Below are positions 21,601 to 29,727 of a DNA stretch of 32,947 nt, in pieces (the stretch's first letter is position 1; each line of letters opens with the position of its first letter). This DNA comes from an uncultured Fibrobacter sp. Lineage in GTDB: Bacteria > Fibrobacterota > Fibrobacteria > Fibrobacterales > Fibrobacteraceae. A program made the translations under genes and the position numbers. A model generated the notes under the pieces. That model ran no database searches. It was not told the origin of the DNA and saw nothing but the letters and a program-made list of their open reading frames with translations. The stretch spans positions 1 through 32,947 of the forward strand of contig NZ_ONDD01000003.1 in NCBI RefSeq assembly GCF_900316465.1, written 5' to 3'.

Positions 21601-22992
21601 ATGAAAAAATCCGCTCTTGTATCTCTGTTTGTTGCAGCACCGTTGTTTGCCGCCCCGCTGACTTGGGAAACCCTCATCAAGTCTGCTGATGATGACGCCC
21701 GTTATCAGGGTTCTCAAAAACGTGTAAACATTGCGACCTCTCGCAACACGAAACTGTGGGACAAGCTTGAGTTGCGTTACAAACTCGATGGCTTCAGCTT
21801 TGCACAACATGACTTTGAACTTCGCATGACTCCTAAGGCTTTTGGCGAAGGTTCTGCTGACCGTGCGCATTACGAAGCGCAGATGGCCTATGCGAATGCG
21901 AATTTGGCTGAAGACCGCGCCGTTCTTTTGTACGACCGCTACGAACGCGGAATTCATTACCTGATGCGCAAGCGTATCAATGCGCTTAACCAGGAACTTT
22001 ACCAGATCAACGCTGACCGTATCGAAGTGCTGCACCTCAAGTCTGGTTCTGCAAATTTCAATCCGCAGGACTTGATGTCCGCTCTTGAAAAAGAATCATC
22101 GATCCGCGCCGCCCTCATTAACGATTCCAACTCGCTCCAGAATTCCGAAAGAAAACTCCGCGTGTGGATTCCTGAATTCGATAGCGTTGAACTGGATTCC
22201 TCTTGGCTTCCGCCTATGGAAGATATCGAAGCCCAGTTGAAAGACGGCGTCGATGTAAGTGACAAGTTCCCGCAAGTTGCCATGGCCAAGGGCAAGATGG
22301 ATTCCGAAAAGGCTCGCGCCAAGCAAGATGTTGCTAGCCGCCGCGACTACATTTCGCATATCGGTATCGGCTATTCGCTCAAGATTCCGTCTTTGATGAA
22401 AAAGTACAAGGATATGGGCTACGACGATTTGTGCAATACGAATAGCGAATATTACAGCGAAGACGATTGTACCAAGTGGAATGATAAAGCCTATAACGAA
22501 GAAACCGCTCGCTTTGACAACACGTATTCTATCCAGAGACTTGTGGATGACAAGGACAATCGTCGCACTCGTGATAAGTTCTTTGCAAACATTGGCATTA
22601 AGCTTCCGTTCTTTGACAGCAACAAGGATAACGACCTGCGTAACCAGGTGGCAGACCTTGAAGCCGAAGGCGATTATATGGAAAAGTTCCGCGACGTGAG
22701 CGTGAAGGTGAATCGCCTTGTCGAACAGATCAACGGATTCCTTGCTCAATGGAAGGTTCAGAAGGACTTTGCCGAAAAGGTTAAAGCGGGTAACATTTTT
22801 GAACAGTTTGCAAAAGACGCCGGTTCTGACCCGCTCCTTTTGCTGCGTGCCCGCGAATCTGCCGTGGAAAGCGAACTGAATGCAGTCAAGCTCGAAGTCG
22901 ACATTTACGACCTTTATCTTGAACTGTTGCAGTATGCAGGCCAGCTTTCTAAGGAAGGCGTGCAGAACCACTTAGTCGGGGGGCTCAAGTAG
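21601..22992 (+). CDS. TolC-like outer-membrane channel protein of the VTC operon
   Basis: 463 residues with signal peptide (1-18, ending LFA/AP) and long amphipathic helices in two halves, as in outer-membrane efflux proteins. It is divergent from classical TolC. A beta pair of the outer-membrane barrel can be proposed at ~251-263 ('ISHIGIGYSLKIP') and ~328-338 ('FANIGIKLPFF'). The ~64 residues between would form a surface loop that is very acidic and Tyr-rich and holds the protein's only two cysteines (Cys278, Cys290), a possible disulfide. Function: exit duct for whatever the HlyD-like adaptor collects. The VTC gene starts one base after its stop codon. Confidence 0.82.
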   Translation: MKKSALVSLFVAAPLFAAPLTWETLIKSADDDARYQGSQKRVNIATSRNTKLWDKLELRYKLDGFSFAQHDFELRMTPKAFGEGSADRAHYEAQMAYANANLAEDRAVLLYDRYERGIHYLMRKRINALNQELYQINADRIEVLHLKSGSANFNPQDLMSALEKESSIRAALINDSNSLQNSERKLRVWIPEFDSVELDSSWLPPMEDIEAQLKDGVDVSDKFPQVAMAKGKMDSEKARAKQDVASRRDYISHIGIGYSLKIPSLMKKYKDMGYDDLCNTNSEYYSEDDCTKWNDKAYNEETARFDNTYSIQRLVDDKDNRRTRDKFFANIGIKLPFFDSNKDNDLRNQVADLEAEGDYMEKFRDVSVKVNRLVEQINGFLAQWKVQKDFAEKVKAGNIFEQFAKDAGSDPLLLLRARESAVESELNAVKLEVDIYDLYLELLQYAGQLSKEGVQNHLVGGLK

Positions 22993-22993
22993 T

Positions 22994-23824
22994 ATGGCCG
23001 AAGCCCGCGGATTTAGCCTTCTCGAAAGGTTCGAACTCAAGTACCACATTCCCGTGGAATGGGCGGACCGTATCGGCGCATTCCTTGCTCCGTACTGCGA
23101 AGAAGACTACTATTCTAAAATTACGCCGGGCGGATTCTACTGGATTACGAACCTCTACTTGGATTCGCCTTCTTGGACGTTCCTCGGCTGGAAAAAGAAA
23201 CAGTTGCTGGATCGCTTCAATATGCGCATTCGCACCTATGGTGAACACCCGGCTCAAGACGGAACGTTCCACTTTGAATGCAAGCGCAAGATCAAGAACA
23301 TTTGCTACAAGAGCCGCGGAACCATCAAGGGCATTAACCCGGGCGAAGTCTGGAACATGAAACCCGAAGATTGGCCGTGCAAGGGCGAAAAGGACCGCAT
23401 GTACGTGAAGGATTTCTTGTACAAGACGGAACTCTACAATGCGCACCCGCGCCTTTTGACCCAGTACAAGCGCCGCGCCTGGTTTGGCCTTCGCGAAGAA
23501 TATTCCCGCGTGACGATCGATACCGGCATGCGCTTCCGCGAAGAAAACGGTTTTGATTATACGGTCGATCCGCATTACATGCACTCGACAGGGCTTCCGA
23601 GATTTTTCCAGCCTGCATGCGATGCCGTGCTTGAACTCAAGTGCCCCTGCTCCCAGGTGCCGTACTGGATGTTCGACTTGATCAAGTTCTTGAACTTAAA
23701 ACACGCTGCCTTCTCCAAATTCGGCAACGCCGCTGCCGAATGGAAACGTGTATACGAAAATCCGCGTCGCTTTAAGACTCCGTACTGGACGAAGCTTGCC
23801 GTAGGCGCTGGCGAAAATTATTAA
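22994..23824 (+). CDS. VTC-domain polyphosphate polymerase-like protein
   Basis: 276 residues, essentially one VTC tunnel domain. Residues that align with the yeast Vtc4 active site can be recognised: ERFELKY at 11-17 (Lys16), 'NLYLDS' at 53-58, basic pair Arg78/Arg80, 'FECKRK' at 94-99 with Lys97 and Lys99, Lys106, 'RVTIDT' at 172-177, metal-binding Glu214 in 'VLELK', and 'FSKF' at 240-243 (Lys242). The family makes polyphosphate from ATP in eukaryotes; bacterial stand-alone VTC proteins are less well known. There is no membrane helix and no SPX domain, so it should be a cytoplasmic enzyme recruited to the membrane, perhaps by the DUF4956 protein. Polyphosphate synthesis is inferred from motifs, not shown. 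Confidence 0.85.
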   Translation: MAEARGFSLLERFELKYHIPVEWADRIGAFLAPYCEEDYYSKITPGGFYWITNLYLDSPSWTFLGWKKKQLLDRFNMRIRTYGEHPAQDGTFHFECKRKIKNICYKSRGTIKGINPGEVWNMKPEDWPCKGEKDRMYVKDFLYKTELYNAHPRLLTQYKRRAWFGLREEYSRVTIDTGMRFREENGFDYTVDPHYMHSTGLPRFFQPACDAVLELKCPCSQVPYWMFDLIKFLNLKHAAFSKFGNAAAEWKRVYENPRRFKTPYWTKLAVGAGENY

Positions 23825-23854
23825 AATAGAAGAAAGTTTTGCGAGGATACCTCT

Positions 23855-25564
23855 ATGGATATCAAAAAAATTCTTATGGCTGGCTCTGCAGTAACCGCAA
23901 TGGTTCTTGCGACCTCTTGCTCCAGTGACAAATCTACGGAACCGGATCCCGTTGATCCGACCGTTTCTTCGTCTTCGGAAGGTGGCACGAATCCTGACCC
24001 GACTTCGTCTGCGGGCGATACTCCTGCGACGGGTTCTTCGAGCAGCGTTAACGGTGACGTTCCCAAATCTTCGGCTACTGAAGTGATTGATTCTTCGTAC
24101 ACCCAGATGGCTATTACCGAAATCATGTATAACGCTGCCGATGCGTCTGCTTTGGAATGGATTGAAGTGACCATCCAGAGTGGCCCGGATATCAGCAGCA
24201 TGCTGGCTTCGCAAATGCACTTGGATGGTGCTCTTTCCTTTACGTTCCCGAACGAACCTCTTAAGAAGGGCGAATATATTGTCGTGACGAACGATCCGGC
24301 CCTGTTCAAGACTACTTATCCCGATTTCAACGGCCGTCTCTATGGTCCGTGGGATAACGATCCGAAGACTGGTGCTGTGGCCAAGCTTTCGAACGAAGGC
24401 GACGTGATTGACGTGAAGCTGACGGGTGAAGGCGACGTGAGCTGCTCTTACAGCATGGAACCGCCTTGGCCGTCTCTTGCTAACGGCAAGGGCCGTACGC
24501 TCGTGTACAAGGGCGGGAACGCTGCCCAGGCTACCTCTTGGGGCGCAAGCAAGATTATGAACGGTAATCCTGGTGTGGGCAACGATGAATGGCTCACGAC
24601 TTCGAACATTCGTTTGAACGAAATCATGCCGACTGGTACGGGTACCGATGCTTGGGTTGAACTCTACAATGCGGGCAGCGCCGATGTCGACGTGACCGGT
24701 TGGGTTTTTGAATCCAAGATCCGTAAGGAAAAACTCACGATCAAGGCCGGTACCGTTCCTGCAAAGGGTTACCTTGTCTTGAAAGCGACGGAAGACTTTG
24801 TCGATAGCGAAGGTGCTGCAAAGGAACTGATCGTTAGCGACGTCGGTGGTTCTTACTACCTGTATGGCGCTACTGAAGGTGATGAATCCAGTTTGCTCTT
24901 GCCGTCTAGTAAGCTTTCGAGCGGTGTCATTGACTTGAGCGATGGCTCTACGGCTCAGGGCGCCCTTGTGCAGGCTACGCCGGGTGCCGCCAACAGTGCA
25001 CTCTATATCGGCTCTCTGGTCATTAGTGAAATTCACTACCACCCGAACGAAGAAGACTTGAACGATGTCGAATTCTTGGAACTCAAGAATTTGTCTGATG
25101 CGCCCATTACCCCCTTCGAAACGCTCTCTAACGGAAGCAGAGGTTGGAAGGTTGAAGGTATTAACTTCGAATTCGCCAAGACGGACGTAATCCCGGCCGG
25201 TGGCATGGTGGTGCTGTTCCCGGATTCCTTGCAGACCACCCCTGGTGCAGATAATTTGCGTAAGCGTTTTTCGATTGACGCTAATGTGCTTATTAGCTTC
25301 TATACCGGTAAGCTTTCTAACCGCGGTGAAACCATTGCTGTCAAGAAGCCTTACTTCTATCAGAAAGATGCTTCGAACCCGCTTAATGACCAGTGGTACT
25401 ATGACTGGTCCGATGCAACGCTCTATAGCGATAAGTGGAGCGGCAATGGCATTGACTACAAGCGTGCGGACGGTCACGGCTACAGTTTGCAACGTAAGGA
25501 CTTTAGCACCATGGGCTACGAAGCGTCCGCCTGGACCGTTGACAAGCCGACTCCGGGTAAGTAA
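23855..25564 (+). CDS. Lipoprotein with three lamin-tail domains
   Basis: A 569-residue probable lipoprotein (signal ending LATSC, Cys22), then a Ser/Pro/Thr/Gly-rich linker (~23-80), typical of Fibrobacter surface proteins. Three lamin-tail (LTD) beta domains follow, each opening with an I-x-E-I motif: ~87-235 ('AITEIMYNAADASALEWIEV'), ~248-380 ('IRLNEIMPTGTGTDAWVELYN') and ~388-565 ('LVISEIHYHPNEEDLNDVEFLEL'). LTDs are surface-protein modules often joined to CotH kinase domains; no CotH kinase motif is seen here. A GAGG site lies 8 bases before the ATG, and the gap to the VTC gene is 30 bases, so it probably ends the same operon. It could be the cell-surface client or anchor of the system. 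A terminator follows. Confidence 0.85.
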   Translation: MDIKKILMAGSAVTAMVLATSCSSDKSTEPDPVDPTVSSSSEGGTNPDPTSSAGDTPATGSSSSVNGDVPKSSATEVIDSSYTQMAITEIMYNAADASALEWIEVTIQSGPDISSMLASQMHLDGALSFTFPNEPLKKGEYIVVTNDPALFKTTYPDFNGRLYGPWDNDPKTGAVAKLSNEGDVIDVKLTGEGDVSCSYSMEPPWPSLANGKGRTLVYKGGNAAQATSWGASKIMNGNPGVGNDEWLTTSNIRLNEIMPTGTGTDAWVELYNAGSADVDVTGWVFESKIRKEKLTIKAGTVPAKGYLVLKATEDFVDSEGAAKELIVSDVGGSYYLYGATEGDESSLLLPSSKLSSGVIDLSDGSTAQGALVQATPGAANSALYIGSLVISEIHYHPNEEDLNDVEFLELKNLSDAPITPFETLSNGSRGWKVEGINFEFAKTDVIPAGGMVVLFPDSLQTTPGADNLRKRFSIDANVLISFYTGKLSNRGETIAVKKPYFYQKDASNPLNDQWYYDWSDATLYSDKWSGNGIDYKRADGHGYSLQRKDFSTMGYEASAWTVDKPTPGK

Positions 25565-25572
25565 AATGCCTA

Positions 25573-25611
25573 ATTTACAGGTTGATAGCTTTTTATAAGC
25601 GTCCTGTAAAT
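25573..25611. repeat. Nested inverted repeat after the lamin-tail gene
   Basis: ATTTACAGG (25573-25581) and CCTGTAAAT (25603-25611) are exact reverse complements. Inside them GCTT (25588-25591) and AAGC (25597-25600) form a second small stem. No T-run follows, so it is not a classical terminator. It may be an mRNA 3' stabiliser or a protein-binding palindrome. Confidence 0.6.
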
Positions 25612-25643
25612 GCTTTATAATACATTTTTTGAAAAAAGTAAGT

Positions 25644-25668
25644 AAACCGCCCCTTTGGGGCGGTTTTT
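25644..25668 (+). terminator. Rho-independent terminator closing the VTC operon
   Basis: AAACCGCCCC (25644-25653) pairs perfectly with GGGGCGGTTT (25657-25666) around TTT and continues into T residues. Confidence 0.92.
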
Positions 25669-25683
25669 CTGTATAGAAAAATT

Positions 25684-25691
25684 TATTTTTA
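25684..25691 (+). promoter_or_regulatory. TATTTTTA promoter-like box of the second TolC operon
   Basis: TAnnTTT box 15 nt before the ATG at 25699, directly after the terminator of the previous operon. No clear Shine-Dalgarno is present. Confidence 0.35.
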
Positions 25692-25698
25692 TGGTGTT

Positions 25699-27432
25699 AT
25701 GAAAAAGAGTTTGTTATTGGGTATTGCAGCGAGTGCTGCCGTTTTTGCCGCGCCCATTTCGCTATCGGATGCGATTGCGATGGCAAAGACGAACAATTCG
25801 CAGATTAAGGCCGAAAAAGCCAAGGTCGAAATGGCCGAAAGTGGTCAGTCCGAGGCCCGTTCCCGTTTTATGCCCCAGCTTTCGCTGACGGCCAGCGTGA
25901 CAAAGATAAACGACCCGATCTATATTGATTTGGGTCAAATCCAACAGGGGCTAAGTGGACTTGCAGACGGTCTTGCGACGGTTGGCCCTGCAGGGGTGTA
26001 TTCCAAAGCTTATATCGATGCCTATAACAAGGCCCAGGCCGGTTACGAGCAGGCATATGCCGGTGCAAGGGCGCAAGGTCTGAGCGAAGCCGAGGCGAAT
26101 GCCTTTGCCTTGGACAAGGTGGGTGGTTCTGCACAAGAAATCGCTCAACAGACGGCAGACAAGTATGCGGCTGACAGCAAGCAACAGCTTGATGCTGCAA
26201 AAGCGAAAATCGACGATGCCGATTTCCGCATGAAGGTGCAGGACGACGTGTTCTTTAATGCGCGCTTGACTGCTATTTGGCCGATTTTTACGGGCCTCAA
26301 GATTTATTCCGCCTACGATGCCGCCAAAGAAAACGTGAATGCCAAGAAGGCTGCCTTTGACATGGCGCAAAACACAATCCTCATGGATGTGGCTACCAAG
26401 TACTTTACGCTTCGCCTGGCCGAAGAATTGACGGTGCTTCGCGAAAGCACCAAGAAGAACTTGGAAGAACACTTGGCCCGCTCCAAGAAACTGGAAGAAG
26501 GTGGCCAGATTAGCAAGGCGGAACGCCTGCGCGCCGAAGTGGCTTTAGCTGAGGCTGAAAACGCGCTTGAAGATTCTTACCGCGACCAAACTCTTGCTCG
26601 CTTGGCTCTTGCAAGTCTGTTGCATACGGACACGAACATTACGGCTATCACTCCGGTGCTTGCTCCGGAGCAGACCTTGGCCATGGAAGAATTCAAGCAG
26701 CTTGCGATGGATAGACATCCGGGCCTGCGCCAGTTGCGCACCGAACGCAAGCGTAGCCAAGATGCGGTGAGTGCTGCCCGCGCCGATTATTTCCCGACGG
26801 TAGCACTCTTTGCCTACAAGGAACTTTATACCCGCGACTTGACGCTCCTGGAGCCCGATTGGGCGGTGGGTGCCAAGATGCAATGGGATTTGTTCAAGGG
26901 TGGCGAGACTCGCTCTAAGGTGAGCAATGCGAAGGCTCTTGACCGCTCGCTTTCGAGCATGGAAGAGCAGACCATGGATAACATTGGCCTGCTGGTGGAA
27001 AAACGCTGGCGTGAAATGGAACATGCCAAGAGCCGTCTGGAAAGCTTGAAGAAGACTCGCGAATTGGCCGAAGAAGCGCACCGCAGTCAGACCTTGGCTT
27101 ACGAAGCGGGCCTTGCGACAGGCCTCGATGTGGTGGATGCCGAACTTGCGCTTTCGCGTTTGCAGGTGGCTGATTTGAAGGCGCATTACGATGCCGTGGT
27201 CGCCTGGCTTGGACTTTTGGAAGCGAGCGGTGAAGTGGTGAATGCGGGCGAGATGCTCAAGAACGTTAAGCCTGTCGAAGAAACGAAGGTGGAAGATCCG
27301 AAGCCCGCCGAACCTGTTGTTGCTCCAGCTGCTGCACCGGTTGCCGATTCGGCAAAGGTTGCAGAGCCTGCACCCGCTGATTCTGCAAATGCGGCTGCAC
27401 CGGCTGATACAACGGCAGCCCCCGCAAACTGA
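25699..27432 (+). CDS. TolC-like outer-membrane efflux protein
   Basis: 577 residues. A signal peptide (1-18, FAAP) is followed by the usual 'ISLSDAIAMAKTNNSQIKAEKAK' opening of outer-membrane efflux proteins. The first barrel strand is near 58-68 ('FMPQLSLTASV') and its partner near 184-198 ('FFNARLTAIWPIFTG'). The ~115 residues between them are helical and Ala/Gln-rich, much longer than a normal TolC surface loop. The second strand pair is near 370-410 ('YFPTVALFAYKEL', 'WAVGAKMQWDLFKGG'). The last ~55 residues are a Pro/Ala/Glu tail. It heads an operon with an adaptor and two ABC-2 permeases, so it is the exit channel of a type-I-like exporter or efflux pump. Confidence 0.9.
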   Translation: MKKSLLLGIAASAAVFAAPISLSDAIAMAKTNNSQIKAEKAKVEMAESGQSEARSRFMPQLSLTASVTKINDPIYIDLGQIQQGLSGLADGLATVGPAGVYSKAYIDAYNKAQAGYEQAYAGARAQGLSEAEANAFALDKVGGSAQEIAQQTADKYAADSKQQLDAAKAKIDDADFRMKVQDDVFFNARLTAIWPIFTGLKIYSAYDAAKENVNAKKAAFDMAQNTILMDVATKYFTLRLAEELTVLRESTKKNLEEHLARSKKLEEGGQISKAERLRAEVALAEAENALEDSYRDQTLARLALASLLHTDTNITAITPVLAPEQTLAMEEFKQLAMDRHPGLRQLRTERKRSQDAVSAARADYFPTVALFAYKELYTRDLTLLEPDWAVGAKMQWDLFKGGETRSKVSNAKALDRSLSSMEEQTMDNIGLLVEKRWREMEHAKSRLESLKKTRELAEEAHRSQTLAYEAGLATGLDVVDAELALSRLQVADLKAHYDAVVAWLGLLEASGEVVNAGEMLKNVKPVEETKVEDPKPAEPVVAPAAAPVADSAKVAEPAPADSANAAAPADTTAAPAN

Positions 27433-27452
27433 TTTTAGAAATGGAGTAAACG

Positions 27453-28451
27453 ATGAACGTCTTGAAAGTTATCGGAAAGGTCTTGGTCGTCTTGGCGTTG
27501 ATTGCCTTGATTGGCCTTGGAATCATTACCTTGCAGAAATTCGCGACTGAACCCCGCGACGCCTATTTGCAAGGCCAGATGGAAGCTCGCCGCGTGCTTG
27601 TGGCGGGTAAAGTGCCTGGTCGCGTGGAACAACTGTTCTTCCGCGAAGGCGACATGGTCGAAAAGAATGCCATTGTCGCTATTATTAGCAGCCCCGAAAT
27701 CGAAGCCAAAAAGATGCAGGCCCAAGGTGCTTTAGGTGCTGCTCGCGCTCAGGCGAACAAGGCGAAGAACGGAGCCCGCTCCGAAGATGTCACGGCGCTG
27801 AAGGCAATGGCCGACCGCGCTCAGGATGCGGCAAACCTCGCGAAGAATACTTACGACCGTGTGCAGAAACTTTATAACGAAGGCGTGTTGCCGCTCCAGA
27901 AGCGTGACGAAGCCGAAACCCAGATGAAGGCGTCGCAGTCTGCTGCCGACGCCGCCAAGGCCCAGTACGAACAGGCCCTCGCCGGCGCCCGCAGCGAAGA
28001 CAAGGCTGCCGCAAACGCCCTCGTGCTGCAAGCGAAGGGCGCCAACGCCGAGGTCGACGCCTACCTCGAAGAAACCAAGATCCGCGCCCCCATCGCAGGC
28101 GAAGTCTCCGTGAAGCTGGTCGAAGAGGGCGAAGTCGTAGGCTCTGGCATGCCGGTTGTCGCTATTACCGACCTCGACGATTCTTGGGCGGTATTCCACC
28201 TGCGCGAAGATTTGCTCAAGAATGTCTCCAAGGGCAAGACCTTCAGCATGTTCATTCCGGCACTCGACAAGAACGTGGAAATGGAAGTCAGCTACATTGC
28301 CTCGGTAGGCGATTACGCCACCTGGCGCAGCTCCAAGGAAAGCGGCGGCTTTGACCTCAAGAGTTTTGAAGTGCGCCTGCGCCCGAAGACCAAAATTGAA
28401 AACCTGCGCCCCGGCATGAGCGTGCTTTTCCCGATGGATCAGGTTCAGTAA
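27453..28451 (+). CDS. HlyD-family membrane fusion protein
   Basis: 332 residues with one N-terminal helix (~7-26), lipoyl-like halves ('LVAGKVPGRVEQLFFREGDMVEKNAIVAII', ~48-80, and 'TKIRAPIAGEVSVKLVEEGEVV', ~208-230), a coiled-coil hairpin between them (~85-200) and a C-terminal barrel with the ending 'LRPGMSVLFP'. Both ends of the hairpin carry a GARSED motif, perhaps from internal duplication. It is close to adaptors of ABC-2 drug exporters (YbhG/YhiI type). It lies 20 bases after the TolC-like gene and 10 before the first permease, an evident operon. Confidence 0.9.
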   Translation: MNVLKVIGKVLVVLALIALIGLGIITLQKFATEPRDAYLQGQMEARRVLVAGKVPGRVEQLFFREGDMVEKNAIVAIISSPEIEAKKMQAQGALGAARAQANKAKNGARSEDVTALKAMADRAQDAANLAKNTYDRVQKLYNEGVLPLQKRDEAETQMKASQSAADAAKAQYEQALAGARSEDKAAANALVLQAKGANAEVDAYLEETKIRAPIAGEVSVKLVEEGEVVGSGMPVVAITDLDDSWAVFHLREDLLKNVSKGKTFSMFIPALDKNVEMEVSYIASVGDYATWRSSKESGGFDLKSFEVRLRPKTKIENLRPGMSVLFPMDQVQ

Positions 28452-28461
28452 GGTCGCAATC

Positions 28462-29727
28462 GTGTTCCTTGATATTTTAAGGGCGATTCGCAAAATTTAC
28501 ATCAGTCACAATATCGTGTTGTGGCTGGTGCTCCTGATTTTGCCGGTGGTGACATCGGTCTTTATGGTGAATTTCTTTTCGGCCGAAATCATTCAGCATG
28601 TGCCGATTGGCCTTTTAAAGCAAGATCGCTCGCAGTTGTCCGATAAAGTCGAAATGGCCTTGCGGGCAGACCCCGTGCTCGAAGTTGCCATGGAATGCGA
28701 CGATCGAAGCGAATGCGAACATGCGGTGATTCGCGGTGACTTGCAGGCGTTTATCGTGCTCCCGTACGATATGGAACGCCGGGCGCTCCGGCTTGAAACG
28801 CCTGTGATCCCGGTGTATTCGAGCGGCCAGAATTACCTCACGAATACCTTTGCGGTCAAGGAAATCCGCTCGGTAATTTCGGCGATTGGTGCCGACATGT
28901 TTACCAAGCAAATGGACGACCCGATTCACGTTGAGCTCAAGTCGGTCAGCAATAATAGCGGTAACTACCAGGGCTTTTTAGGGCTCGGGCTTGTGACGGC
29001 GATTTTCCACTTGGCAGGAATTTTAGCGGCGGTGTACCTGTTCAGTTTTCCGTTCCGCGATCACCGTGTCCGCGAATTTTTGAAAGCTGCAGGCGGCTCG
29101 CGCGTGGTGCTTGGTGCCGCAACGGTTTTGCCGCTGGTCGTGATTCAGTGGCTGTCGATGGTGGCGGTGTATGCGTATGCTCGCCGAGCGCTTACCCCGA
29201 TGACGTTCGATGAATTTGTGGTGGTGTCTGCCGGGCAGTTGGCGATGATTCTCGCCTGTTCTGGCGCGGGGGCCGCCTTTGTGGGCATCACGGGTAACAT
29301 GCGTATGTCTTCGAGCGTGGCGGGCGTTATCGCCGGCCCCGCGTTTGCGTTTGCAGGCCAGACATTCCCGGTGATGGCGATGCCCTTGGTGGTGCGCGGT
29401 TTTGCATTCCTGCTTCCGCTCACGCATATTTTGAAGGTGCAGTCTACCATGCTCTTGGGTTCGGTCGGCAAGGCCCATGCCTGGGAATCGATTGTGGTGC
29501 TTTTGTGCATGGCTTTATTCTGGCATTTGCTGGCGTCCAAGCTTTTGATGCTTCGCTGGAAAGTTGCTGAAAAAAAAGAGGCGGATTGGGAAGCCCGCGA
29601 AAAGTTGCACCTGAAGGACAAACTGAAAAATATTGCCGGCGCCGTCTATTCGGATTTGAGTATCCGAAAGGCGGTTGCGACTGATATGGCGGCAAGAGAT
29701 GCTCGAAAAGGAGGCAACAATGATTGA
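28462..29727 (+). CDS. ABC-2 type permease (first of two)
   Basis: A 421-residue integral membrane protein of the ABC-2 permease superfamily (YbhS/YhhJ-like). A first helix (~16-38), a periplasmic domain (~39-170) and five further helices (~175-375) make the standard 1+5 layout. The cytoplasmic tail is ~45 residues and strongly charged. The start is GTG with AAGG about 9 bases upstream; no ATG fits. Its end overlaps the start of the next permease by 8 bases. The pair would form a heterodimeric inner-membrane channel that hands substrate to the adaptor. No ATPase domain is present in either protein. Confidence 0.85.
   Translation: MFLDILRAIRKIYISHNIVLWLVLLILPVVTSVFMVNFFSAEIIQHVPIGLLKQDRSQLSDKVEMALRADPVLEVAMECDDRSECEHAVIRGDLQAFIVLPYDMERRALRLETPVIPVYSSGQNYLTNTFAVKEIRSVISAIGADMFTKQMDDPIHVELKSVSNNSGNYQGFLGLGLVTAIFHLAGILAAVYLFSFPFRDHRVREFLKAAGGSRVVLGAATVLPLVVIQWLSMVAVYAYARRALTPMTFDEFVVVSAGQLAMILACSGAGAAFVGITGNMRMSSSVAGVIAGPAFAFAGQTFPVMAMPLVVRGFAFLLPLTHILKVQSTMLLGSVGKAHAWESIVVLLCMALFWHLLASKLLMLRWKVAEKKEADWEAREKLHLKDKLKNIAGAVYSDLSIRKAVATDMAARDARKGGNND

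Noticed and set aside
23696..25492. Minus-strand open frame of 598 codons opposite the lamin-tail gene
   Set aside because: The translation is Arg/His/Val-rich with no recognisable motif, while the plus strand encodes a clear lipoprotein with three domains.
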